Made by a program: the position numbers and the translations under genes. Below are positions 8,784 to 16,000 of a stretch of DNA of 64,000 nt, in pieces. This stretch comes from CALDTK01 sp965215115 (lineage in GTDB: Bacteria; Bacteroidota; Bacteroidia; Chitinophagales; Saprospiraceae). The DNA is taken from positions 186,001 to 250,000 of the forward strand of contig OZ244050.1 in assembly GCA_965215115.1 (NCBI GenBank), given 5' to 3'. The notes under the pieces are model-generated. The model had not been told where the DNA came from. It did no database searches and worked only from the letters and a program-made list of their open reading frames with translations. Position 1 is the first letter of the stretch. Each line of letters begins with the position of its first letter.

Positions 8784-9473
8784 TTACAGCTGCCAAAAAT
8801 TGATGCGCTCCTTCCATTCCAAACCCGGCGGCAGCTGCTGGTCCGTGAACTCGACGTGGATGACGCGACGCCTCGCGTTGTTCTCAGCGCGCTTCGAGGC
8901 GTGCAGCGCGAGCGGCTTCATGATTAGCACCCCGCCTCTTTGCACCTCGCACACGATTTCTTTGCCTTCCTTGTTGTTGACCCATTCGTTCATTTCGATG
9001 ACGCCCCTGCGGTGCGACCCTTCGATGATCCGTAAGGCGCCATTGTGGGCAGTACAGTCGTCGAGGTGAATGCGGATCGTAAAGATGCTTTCGAGGAGTC
9101 CGATGTCGGGCTGGACGATCGTGCGGTCCGGGCCTACCCTCCAGTTCTTGTAGCCGGGGGTGTCCCGTTTGGAGCTTAGGTTGATCGTTAGGTCCTGATG
9201 CCAGTTCACGACCCAGTTGGCGTTCGGCGGCTTATCGAAGTAGATGGACTTGATGGAATGGCTACAGTTCGGTGAGATTTGGGCAATGACGCCGCGGAGC
9301 CTGTCCGTAAAAACCTTCTCAGCGATGGCTGGAGGATCCGAGAGAAACTCCCGGACGCCGAACTTTTCGGCGACACCTCCGGATTGCAGCAACGCTAGCA
9401 GCTGGTCGACTTCTCTGGGGGCGTAGACGCTCTCGATGATGACGAAGCCTGTTTGGTCGAGCTCGTCTTTCAT
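8784..9473 (-). CDS. Phytanoyl-CoA dioxygenase (PhyH) family protein
   Basis: The protein has 229 residues, close to the usual family length. The Fe(II)-binding HxD is WHQD at residues 92-94 (NWVVNWHQDLTI). The distal histidine and the 2-oxoglutarate-binding Arg fit LALHASKRAENNARRRVIH near the C-terminus, and GALRIIEGSHRRG is the typical strand-turn. It is therefore a likely Fe(II)/2-oxoglutarate-dependent hydroxylase of unknown small-molecule substrate. It lies beyond the outermost attC-like site, on the same strand as the cassettes, but no attC is visible at its 3' end, so it is probably not a cassette. Confidence 0.8.
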   Translation of the reverse strand: MKDELDQTGFVIIESVYAPREVDQLLALLQSGGVAEKFGVREFLSDPPAIAEKVFTDRLRGVIAQISPNCSHSIKSIYFDKPPNANWVVNWHQDLTINLSSKRDTPGYKNWRVGPDRTIVQPDIGLLESIFTIRIHLDDCTAHNGALRIIEGSHRRGVIEMNEWVNNKEGKEIVCEVQRGGVLIMKPLALHASKRAENNARRRVIHVEFTDQQLPPGLEWKERINFWQL

Positions 9474-9552
9474 GATTTTTGATTAATTGGGAGCATACCG
9501 ATGGGCACTTACTTGGGTGCACGATTGTAAGTAGGTGGCTTCAAGGATGCGA

Positions 9553-9619
9553 GGGGAACTTTAGGCTATGCCCCCACGCCTGGCGATTAGTCGGCGTGGG
9601 CGTGTAGGCGGTGTTGGGC
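9553..9619 (-). other. attC-like site 4 (outermost, partly decayed)
   Basis: Read on the minus strand, the site begins with the R''-type box GCCCAAC, followed by CCTACACGCCCACGCC, the loop GACTAATCGCCA and a pairing arm. It ends at GTTCCCC, which does not fit GTTRRRY, so the distal box looks worn. It follows the toxin-antitoxin pair at its 3' side. Core and loop match the other three sites. Confidence 0.7.
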
Positions 9620-9657
9620 GCAATATTGTTAAACTCTCTTAATCTGGAATCGACTAG

Positions 9658-9978
9658 CTATGTAAGTTCCAACTGCCCGTCATCGACTCGCTTCGAGTCG
9701 TTTGCAGAGAAGCTCACATGGATTTCTAGTTTACCGCCAAGGGCTTCTACATACCGCTTCAGCGTCGATAGGTGCATGTCCTTGCGGCGTTCAAGACGTG
9801 AGATGCTCTCTTGTGTGACGTGCATCCTGTTAGCGACATCACCTTGGGTCATACCTAGCTGCCTTTGGAACTCTAGAAGAGTTTTATACGACTGCATCCG
9901 AGCTGCTGCCTCGGCCTCGATAATTGCTTGCTCCTCGCTATCGAGGGTTGCGATTATCTTGTTAAGGGATACGAGCAT
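9658..9978 (-). CDS. XRE-family antitoxin of a HigBA-type pair
   Basis: The protein has 106 residues. A helix-turn-helix lies at about residues 40-70 (LGMTQGDVANRMHVTQESISRLERR), followed by STLKRYVEALGGKLEIHVSF, typical of HigA-like antitoxins. Its start overlaps the toxin gene by 17 bp, with toxin first, the usual higBA order. Such antitoxins normally repress their own promoter. The pair lies in the last cassette of the array, and stabilising TA pairs are common in integron arrays. Confidence 0.85.
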   Translation of the reverse strand: MLVSLNKIIATLDSEEQAIIEAEAAARMQSYKTLLEFQRQLGMTQGDVANRMHVTQESISRLERRKDMHLSTLKRYVEALGGKLEIHVSFSANDSKRVDDGQLELT

Positions 9979-10340
9979 CCCAATCTTCTTTATTTATGTT
10001 ACTGAGGTGAGTTAAGAACCTAGCGTCGGCGAGTATGATCAGCTTTTTATACAACCGCTTCTGGTCTTTGCCCCGCTTGTCTCCGCCGACCAAAAGAATC
10101 GTTTTACGTTCAGGATCGAACGCAAAAGCTACTCGCCAAACCTGCTTTTCGGCATCGCACCGTAGTTCCTTCATATTAGTAAACGTCGATCCATAGAGCG
10201 TGTCCACGTATGGCCGCCCCAATTGAGGACCATACTCCTCGAGGACTCTTGCTTGTGCCAAAATTGCGATGCGGGGAGCCTTGTCCAGGCTTAGCAAGCT
10301 CCTCTGCGAAGGTTTCGTGTAGTTCGACCGTCCAGGTCAC
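9962..10340 (-). pseudogene. HigB/Gp49-like toxin, apparent N-terminal frameshift
   Basis: The main frame (9962-10297) encodes LSLDKAPRIAILAQARVLEEYG ... MKELRC ... WRVAFAFDPERKTILLVGGDKRG, matching the phage-derived Gp49/HigB toxin family. It lacks the first family beta-strand and an ATG (only TTG at 10297). Immediately upstream in another frame a GTG at 10340 starts VTWTVELHETFAEE, the expected HigB N-terminus. Removing one base at 10298 joins the two as ...FAEELLSLDKAPR. The toxin is therefore either inactivated by a +1 insertion, made by frameshifting, or affected by a sequencing error. Confidence 0.65.
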
Positions 10341-10375
10341 GCAGCGAATATAACGCCAAAGTTATACACCTATTA

Positions 10376-10637
10376 TGCGATCCTCCCGGCGCGGCCATCC
10401 CCCCGGCGCGGCCATCCCCCCGGCGCGGCCATCCCCCCGGCGCGGCCATCCCCCCGGCGCGGCCATCCCCCCGGCGCGGCCATCCCCCCGGCGCGGCCAT
10501 CCCCCCGGCGCGGCCATCCCCCCGGCGCGGCGGTCCTCCCGGCCCGGCGTTCCTCCCGGCGCGGCGATCCTCCCGGCGCGGCGATCCTCCCGGCGCGGCG
10601 GTCCTCCCGGCGCGGCGGTCCTCCCGGCGCGGCGATC
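10376..10637. repeat. 17-bp GC-rich tandem repeat
   Basis: About fifteen head-to-tail copies of a 17-bp unit fall in two blocks. One block is pure (GCGGCCATCCCCCCGGC) and one is variable (GCGGCGATCCTCCCGGC and relatives). The array lies between the toxin start and the preceding attC, inside the last cassette where the TA promoter should be. Its very high GC contrasts with the AT-rich cassettes around it. Open frames across it (repeated GGWPRRGDGRA) are translated repeat, not genes. Confidence 0.9.
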
Positions 10638-10659
10638 CTGGGCGGAGTTATTATATTGC

Positions 10660-10725
10660 GCACAACGTTAGCCTACGCGCCGCGCCTGGCGATTAGCCGG
10701 CGTGGGCGTGTAGGCAGTGTTGTGC
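10660..10725 (-). other. attC-like site 3
   Basis: On the minus strand it runs from GCACAAC (R'') to GTTGTGC (R'). The inner arms GCCTACACGCCCACGCC and GGCGCGGCGCGTAGGC pair with one unpaired extra base in the left arm, as expected for the extrahelical base of attC sites. It ends the restriction-modification cassette. The next cassette begins GTTGTGCGCAATAT and ends ATATTGCGCCCAAC, its complement with one mismatch. Confidence 0.8.
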
Positions 10726-10733
10726 GCATTCTT

Positions 10734-12209
10734 TCAATTGACATTGTATACGGTCGCATATATTCTGTCCAATAGTCGCATCTGCTCTTGAGTGACATGG
10801 CGGCCATCTTTACTAATTTGCACAAGCATAGATATAAATGCATTAATTTGGGGTAACAAATCCCCAGGATCTACGAAGGGCAGTCGTTTGAGGTAATTTG
10901 CCGAGTTGTTAGCAGTAGGATTGATCAATCGAAGAAGGCTATTGCCTATACTTGAATTGAACAAACCCAGTAAGTACAAAGTATGTCGACTATCGCTAGG
11001 AAAGACTCCGACGATAGACTGATCAAACAAACGACGATCAATGAGTGAAGCGGAGATTTTTGTGGAGCTCACCATTGGCACGGCTATGCCATCCTTGAAA
11101 TAGTACTCGCTGTTTTGGTATCTCGATTTTTTGTGACTCTTGAATAATTGGACAGCGGTAGTAGACCACGCCATGAACCAGTCATTAGGCTTATGAAATC
11201 TAGTATTTCCGCCTTTGACTATTGGGACGAAAGCTTGTTTGGCTTCAATTCCACTTCTCTGCTCCTCTGGAGTCAGGCTCGTATAGACCTCGTTGGGCTC
11301 AACAGTTGCATATCGTTTAGAATATCTGATGTCCGGCGAACGAGACCTGAGATATACTTTATCGTTACCTGAATAGAAGCCCGTAACGCAAGTGGCTACA
11401 TCCCCAACGTTCTTATGGCTTGAATTAATTAATGATACTGCCGCCTCATCATCCGATATGATGATCGATAAATCAGCACTGGTTCTTACCGCACTGATTG
11501 GTATACTAAAAGAAGCGGTACGCTTTACTACTAACTCCGATGAGCTGTTGTAAGAATTAAATACCTGTATATCTGCACACTGCGGTGCAAAGCATTTACG
11601 CAACTTAAGTATGCACAAGTTAGCGTAGCCAAAACTGATCTTTGGAAAGAAATTAGATGGAAATATTCGAATGCTTTCAATTTCAGTATCCTGAAGCATC
11701 TTATCGCGAATACCGCGATGCCTATGTAGGCTAAGGAATGTATCTGGAATAATGAACACTAACTCCCCGCCCGGACGAAGCAACTCTATACATCTATATA
11801 AGAACAGCGAATATGTTTCTTTAACATAAAGGCCATTGAAGATCTTTTTTAGAATCTTACGTTTAGCTAATTCTTGGTAGGCACCATAAGGAGGATTTGC
11901 TATTATCGTATCATAAAACCCACCCATGTTGCACTTGAAACGAGTATCCGAATCTAAAAGAAAATCGCAGCATTTCACTGTTATATTGTGCCGACTGTAT
12001 TTACCGGATAGATAATTACACTCCTTAGGGTTGATTTCGAACAAATCCAGTTGGGCAAATCTGCCTCGTTCCAATATTCCCTCAACGAAGGACCCATGAC
12101 CTGCACACGGTTCAAGGATCCGCGAGGAGTCCTCTATCCTCACAAGCTCCATCATGCAATCCACGATGTCACTAGATTCTGTATAATATGCCTGTAGCGA
12201 CTGGTCCAT
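10734..12209 (-). CDS. N6-adenine DNA methyltransferase
   Basis: The protein has 491 residues. SAM-binding motif I is LEPCAGHGSFVEGIL, an acidic motif II lies at LDLFEINPKEC, and catalytic motif IV is NPPYGAY, which marks an adenine-N6 enzyme. The second half looks like a target-recognition region. I chose the ATG at 12209 (MDQSLQAYY) over an upstream TTG. The start lies 11 bp after the endonuclease stop, so the two are co-transcribed. The gene is AT-rich compared with the core genome, pointing to transfer. It should protect host DNA from the adjacent nuclease. Confidence 0.85.
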   Translation of the reverse strand: MDQSLQAYYTESSDIVDCMMELVRIEDSSRILEPCAGHGSFVEGILERGRFAQLDLFEINPKECNYLSGKYSRHNITVKCCDFLLDSDTRFKCNMGGFYDTIIANPPYGAYQELAKRKILKKIFNGLYVKETYSLFLYRCIELLRPGGELVFIIPDTFLSLHRHRGIRDKMLQDTEIESIRIFPSNFFPKISFGYANLCILKLRKCFAPQCADIQVFNSYNSSSELVVKRTASFSIPISAVRTSADLSIIISDDEAAVSLINSSHKNVGDVATCVTGFYSGNDKVYLRSRSPDIRYSKRYATVEPNEVYTSLTPEEQRSGIEAKQAFVPIVKGGNTRFHKPNDWFMAWSTTAVQLFKSHKKSRYQNSEYYFKDGIAVPMVSSTKISASLIDRRLFDQSIVGVFPSDSRHTLYLLGLFNSSIGNSLLRLINPTANNSANYLKRLPFVDPGDLLPQINAFISMLVQISKDGRHVTQEQMRLLDRIYATVYNVN

Positions 12210-12220
12210 ATTGATTAACT

Positions 12221-13135
12221 TTACCAAATAAGATACTGATCAAGATCTTTTTCGACCAAATAGTCATATGTTGTACTATTAATATCATTAGCCCAATGAA
12301 TATTTCTATCTACCCATTCACGCATATTAAATTCAGTCAATTCAGTGATGATATTATAAGTCTCATCTCCTGAGTAGGCGGACCAACAACCAGAATCACG
12401 CAAACGATTATAATACTGGTTATTGTTGGCAGCCCGTACCAAAAGGATTGGTTTATATATCTCTTTGAGGTTCGAGTATATAGTTGCCACCAAAAGGAGT
12501 CGGTTAGTATTTCCTTTCTCGTTAGATCCGAAACCACTTTTGAAATCTATCACATAGTTAATTCCGTCCTTCTTGAAGTGGAGGTCTAACTCGAGTTTCA
12601 CCTCACCAGAAATAACTAGCCCCCAAACCTTTTGGTAGTACAGTTTCAGTTGGGCCTTCTGATCGCTCGTAATATTGAGTTGGTCGATATAGTCTGTAAC
12701 CTCAAGTTGCAGTGCGGTTCTAACTTCTGAAAACAAAGGTGGTACAATCAGTTCTACCCCGGCTTCGGAATAGTCAAAACAGATCTTACAGAACGGTTCC
12801 CACAACTCTCCAATACGACGTGAGAAGTCCATATAATTATATGGTCGATAAGTATTCCTAAGTTCGATCATAACTACATAGCTGCAATATGTAATCCTTA
12901 GCACCGCGTCCACGGTCGTGGATTGGCTCCAGGATTCTTTTTCACTGACTCTAGTAACAACGTCAACAAGACTCTTGCGGGAATCTCCGAGTTTTTTCCC
13001 AACCTCGGATGCAATTTTCTTCGGTCTCCTTTCTCCATGCCTGGCTACAGCCTCCAACACGATCTCCTCCCCGCGGCTGCGGAAGTAGCTCAGTATCAGC
13101 TCCTTATCCTTTACACTATCTCCTGTTACATCCAT
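12221..13135 (-). CDS. Putative type II restriction endonuclease (PD-(D/E)xK)
   Basis: The 304-residue protein lies directly upstream of the adenine methyltransferase in the same cassette. A likely nuclease core is GEVKLELDLHFKKDG followed by NYVIDFKSGFGSNEK, i.e. an acidic residue, then D-x-K on the next strand. No other family is obvious. The N-terminal part is helical and may bind DNA. It has the low GC of its partner. The function rests mainly on the DFK motif and on context. Confidence 0.65.
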   Translation of the reverse strand: MDVTGDSVKDKELILSYFRSRGEEIVLEAVARHGERRPKKIASEVGKKLGDSRKSLVDVVTRVSEKESWSQSTTVDAVLRITYCSYVVMIELRNTYRPYNYMDFSRRIGELWEPFCKICFDYSEAGVELIVPPLFSEVRTALQLEVTDYIDQLNITSDQKAQLKLYYQKVWGLVISGEVKLELDLHFKKDGINYVIDFKSGFGSNEKGNTNRLLLVATIYSNLKEIYKPILLVRAANNNQYYNRLRDSGCWSAYSGDETYNIITELTEFNMREWVDRNIHWANDINSTTYDYLVEKDLDQYLIW

Positions 13136-13162
13136 GCCAACTCAATATACGCCACCCGTTGC

Positions 13163-13228
13163 GCACAACGTTGGCCTGCGCGCCACGCCTGGCGATTAGC
13201 CGGCGTGGGCGTGTAGGCAGTGTTATCA
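13163..13228 (-). other. attC-like site 2
   Basis: Minus-strand boxes are TGATAAC (R'') and GTTGTGC (R'). The core CACGCCGGCTAATCGCC is shared with site 3. It ends the lipoprotein cassette, which begins at site 1 with GTTATCA, the exact complement of this R''. That match is what is expected when the cassette circularises. Confidence 0.8.
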
Positions 13229-13237
13229 CCACTTTTA

Positions 13238-13831
13238 TCATTTTTTCATCTGGGGGAAGCACATAGAGCCAATCGCACCTGACACGTATTTGAACACAAG
13301 GTTCTCTTTATAGTACAAATACGAGCAACTGTCATTGTACTGGTCTATATTATCTTTACCAAGCTCTTCATCGAACAGCTTAACGAGATACTTACCCATG
13401 CCATGTCTAGATAAACCTACATCTACAGCGCCCCTACCACTGGCTGATATGCAGTCGGCGTTCTTTACTGCCTCTTCTAACTTATAGAATTCTTCAGTTG
13501 TCCAGCCTAGTCGACTGAGTTTGTCGTTGAACTCAGTCGACTCGTACTCAATGTCCCAACTACTCTTGAATTCTTTGTCATCTCCCCATACGTGGAATAT
13601 TTCAGCCTTCCCGCGGCCAAACTCGATGTCCGTATTTACGCCCCTATGAATACTCTTGAAGTATCGTGTAGCAGCTGCAATTCCATCTTTGTTTGATTCA
13701 TAGGTTGACTGTAGGCCTTCTGGAGAGTAGTCTGAGCAGCTGATGAATGCCGACGTAATCAGCAGGCAGGCTACCCATTGCCAGAAGAGCTGTGCGCCAC
13801 ATCTACCTGCGCAGTTCTGATCTGTTCTCAA
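13238..13831 (-). CDS. Cassette-borne lipoprotein
   Basis: The protein has up to 197 residues. A hydrophobic stretch WVACLLITSAFISC looks like a lipoprotein signal with the lipidated Cys near residue 32. The only in-frame start upstream is TTG at 13831, so the exact start is uncertain. The mature part is hydrophilic, with Cys pairs (NADCISAS, NDSCSYLYY, GSMCFPQ) but no domain I recognise. It is alone in its cassette between attC-like sites 1 and 2. The low GC matches the other cassettes. Confidence 0.6.
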   Translation of the reverse strand: MRTDQNCAGRCGAQLFWQWVACLLITSAFISCSDYSPEGLQSTYESNKDGIAAATRYFKSIHRGVNTDIEFGRGKAEIFHVWGDDKEFKSSWDIEYESTEFNDKLSRLGWTTEEFYKLEEAVKNADCISASGRGAVDVGLSRHGMGKYLVKLFDEELGKDNIDQYNDSCSYLYYKENLVFKYVSGAIGSMCFPQMKK

Positions 13832-13849
13832 GGTTGTACTTTGTATTGG

Positions 13850-13917
13850 TGATAACGTTAGGCTAAGCGATCTGCGCCAGGCGATTAGCCAGCGTGGACG
13901 TGTAGCCGTTGTTATGC
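13850..13917 (-). other. attC-like site 1 (proximal)
   Basis: Minus-strand boxes are GCATAAC (R'') and GTTATCA (R'). The core ACGCTGGCTAATCGCC is slightly diverged from sites 2-4. It ends the first cassette, whose 5' end at the attI-like junction reads GTTATGC, the complement of this R''. Confidence 0.75.
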
Positions 13918-14322
13918 GTGTTTGTTTTGTATGGTGTTTTGTATTAGCTGCTTCAGTTCTTTATTGACATCCAGTGTCGAGTCTTTAGGCAGATTTACCC
14001 AGGCGATACCACCAAACATCACCTCCCAGTACCCACCTGCCTTAATGACTTTATCACCGATTGTCCTCAGTTGGGCTTCTTGTAATCCGTTTGCTATGCC
14101 ATAGACCTCCATACGGTAGTTTGATTGTCGCACAATACGATCTAGTACCAAACTGCCATCATCGTCCCTCTGAGCTAAGGTTTGCACTACGGTGCCATAC
14201 GTCAATTTGTCGCTGAACGGATGATTAGACTTCAATTCGTATAAATTATCGTCGATATTTTCTACATCGACTGAGGATGATACTCCCTCGACTGGGTCGT
14301 ACAATGAGATATTTTGAGTCAT
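13912..14322 (-). CDS. First-cassette hypothetical protein
   Basis: The protein has 136 residues and no signal peptide. The segment LYELKSNHPFSDKLTYGTVV ... VLDRIVRQSNYRMEVYGI has the strand pattern of DUF4265-type proteins, but the match is weak. The stop overlaps the first bases of attC-like site 1, as in compact cassettes. Being next to attI, it should be the best expressed cassette gene and the most recently acquired. Confidence 0.55.
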   Translation of the reverse strand: MTQNISLYDPVEGVSSSVDVENIDDNLYELKSNHPFSDKLTYGTVVQTLAQRDDDGSLVLDRIVRQSNYRMEVYGIANGLQEAQLRTIGDKVIKAGGYWEVMFGGIAWVNLPKDSTLDVNKELKQLIQNTIQNKHA

Positions 14323-14335
14323 GATGCTTCGTTGC

Positions 14336-14489
14336 GCATAACTACTGGCTATCGACCATTATAGCATATATACCGAAGTATACACCGCCACAACAGATCG
14401 CTCAGCTGTCCCAGAGGCTAACATACGACGGCCTTTCACACCAACCACCCACCGAAACGTATATCCCAAAAAAACAATGCCGATATACA
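14336..14489 (-). other. attI-like region between recombinase and first cassette
   Basis: The cassette junction on the minus strand is GTTATGC (14336-14342), matching the core-site form seen at every other junction. The remaining ~145 bp up to the recombinase stop codon is AT-richer and non-coding. In ordinary integrons attI lies at the 5' side of intI; here it lies beyond the 3' end of the recombinase gene, the 'reverse' layout known from Treponema. Confidence 0.6.
14358..14363 (-). promoter_or_regulatory. Possible cassette promoter -10 box
   Basis: The minus strand reads GCTATAATGG about 36 bp upstream of the first cassette start, a perfect TATAAT. No good -35 is present at 17 bp, and it is not the TAnnTTTG form typical of this phylum. 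It lies inside the attI-like region, where integrons keep their cassette promoter. Confidence 0.35.
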
Positions 14490-15632
14490 TTACAGACCCG
14501 CCAGCGGATCGTACAGCCCCTTAAACCGCTGGCTCGACGTGTGCAGGTAGACCTGCGTCGTCTGGATGCTCTCGTGCCCGAGTAAATCCTTGACTACGTG
14601 TAGGGGCGTGCCCCGCTCCACCATGTGCGTCGCGTAGCTGTGCCTCAACCCGTGTACCGTCAACTGATCCGGCAGACCGCTCGCTTCCTTGGCCCGAACG
14701 AAAATCGCCTGAATGCTCGTCGCGGAATACTGGCCGCCCGCCTGTCCCTCGAACAGCCAGTGCTGCGGGCGATACTCAGCGAGGTAGCGCCCGACCTGAT
14801 CGCAAAGCGTCGTCTGCAGGGCCAACACCCGGTCTTTGTTGCCCTTCGCCTGCGCGACGTGGACCACGCCTCGTTTGAGGTCCACGTGCGAGACCAACAG
14901 TTTCTGCACCTCCCCTTTACGCAACCCGAGACCGTAAATCAGGGTCAGGATCGTACGGTGCTTCAGGTTGCGTACGCTCCGCAGCATCCGTAGCGCCTCC
15001 TCCTCCGAACAGACGTTCGGCAAAGTGCGCTTCTTGCGCGGGCGCGGGAGGCGCAGTTCGTCTTTGTCCCGCCCTAGCACGCGCTCGTAGTACGCGCGGA
15101 TGGCGTTAACGACCTGGTTCATCGTCGCCCGGCTGTAGTGCTTTTCGTTTAGACAGTACGTGAGGTAGGCCAGCAGATCATCGCGCGTGGCCTCTTTCAG
15201 GGGCCGTTGCCACCAGCTGGCGAGCATCCCCAAGGCACTTCGGTAAGATTTTATCGTCGAGTGCGCCGCCCCCTCCCGCATGAGCGTTTCTTCGAGTTGC
15301 GTGATGGCGCTCCTATCTGCCGTCGGCGGCTTTGCGTCGGCACTCTCCCGGGCGTTCGATCGCGAAGGGCGGGTTTTGGCGGAAGCCTCGTCCGACCCCT
15401 CACGCTCGCCACGTCCTGTTTTGGCGGAAGCCGCCGACTCCTCGGACCCCGATTGTGTCTCGGCCACCACGACCCGGTCGCGCAGCCCCAACTCATCAAT
15501 GGCCGACGATACTTCTGCGGAGGCCTTCACCTCCCACAACTTCATCGTACGGTTCCAGTACGCCCCGGGCACCTGGCGCACTTTGGCCATCAACTCTTCG
15601 TCGTAAGGGATCGCAAGGTGGAGCAGCGGCAT
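14490..15632 (-). CDS. Tyrosine recombinase of the cassette array (non-canonical integron integrase)
   Basis: The protein has 380 residues. Residues 1-50 (LAIPYDEELMAKVRQVPGAY ... KLWEV) resemble a HARP-like segment. Residues 55-105 are a low-complexity linker holding two ASAKT repeats, each encoded by a TTTTGGCGGAAGCC motif. A SAM-like core-binding domain (~110-190) and the catalytic domain follow. The active site is complete: R238, Lys near 264, H327/R330 (HGLRH), H353 (LLGHES) and Y362. Between the beta-hairpin and the HxxR box it runs straight through HWLFEGQAGGQYSATSIQ, without the extra ~20-residue segment that marks IntI. It reads in the same direction as the cassettes and sits next to them, so it is the obvious candidate to move them. 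A general XerC-like role is the alternative. Confidence 0.7.
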   Translation of the reverse strand: MPLLHLAIPYDEELMAKVRQVPGAYWNRTMKLWEVKASAEVSSAIDELGLRDRVVVAETQSGSEESAASAKTGRGEREGSDEASAKTRPSRSNARESADAKPPTADRSAITQLEETLMREGAAHSTIKSYRSALGMLASWWQRPLKEATRDDLLAYLTYCLNEKHYSRATMNQVVNAIRAYYERVLGRDKDELRLPRPRKKRTLPNVCSEEEALRMLRSVRNLKHRTILTLIYGLGLRKGEVQKLLVSHVDLKRGVVHVAQAKGNKDRVLALQTTLCDQVGRYLAEYRPQHWLFEGQAGGQYSATSIQAIFVRAKEASGLPDQLTVHGLRHSYATHMVERGTPLHVVKDLLGHESIQTTQVYLHTSSQRFKGLYDPLAGL

Positions 15633-16000
15633 GGGGAGCTAAACTACGCTGCGGTAGACGAACTCCTTTCAACCGTCCGTTGGCGAGCGCTCCTGCCAGA
15701 GCCTATTTCTCACGAAGACGCTTCGCTCACACCACGAAGCAATGGGGTCGAGGGGCCCCGCTGCTGAGTAAGCACAAAGAGACACAAAGCCCGTGCACCG
15801 GCCGTGCGTGGGGGCGATTGCGCACAGAGCGCCTCGAACCTACTGCCCCACGACACTACTGGCAAGCCCGCCAGCCGAGACCGACACTACCAGCCACCGC
15901 CAGCCGAGCACCCCCGCAAAGCAAAAACTCCGCGGCTCCGCGTTCAAAAAACCCGCGTTTAACAATCGGCGCACTCGCGGAGCGAGCCAAACGCGCCCCC
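15633..16000. other. Intergenic region upstream of the recombinase
   Basis: This stretch of 368 bp lies between the recombinase start and the restored uvrB end. I see no gene, attC-like site or clear promoter in it. Open frames crossing it are short and have no family signal. Confidence 0.5.

Noticed and set aside
8784..9473. PhyH gene as a fifth cassette
   Set aside because: No attC-like site is visible at its 3' end near 8760.
10376..10637. Possible CRISPR array in the 17-bp repeats
   Set aside because: Units are contiguous without unique spacers and are far too short.
10291..10671. Open frames on both strands over the tandem repeat (repeated GGWPRRGDGRA or RRGHPPGAAIPP)
   Set aside because: They are translations of a GC-rich repeat with no start context or domain.
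14490..15632. Naming the recombinase intI
   Set aside because: It lacks the IntI-specific segment before the HxxR box and reads with the cassettes, so the symbol would overstate the evidence.
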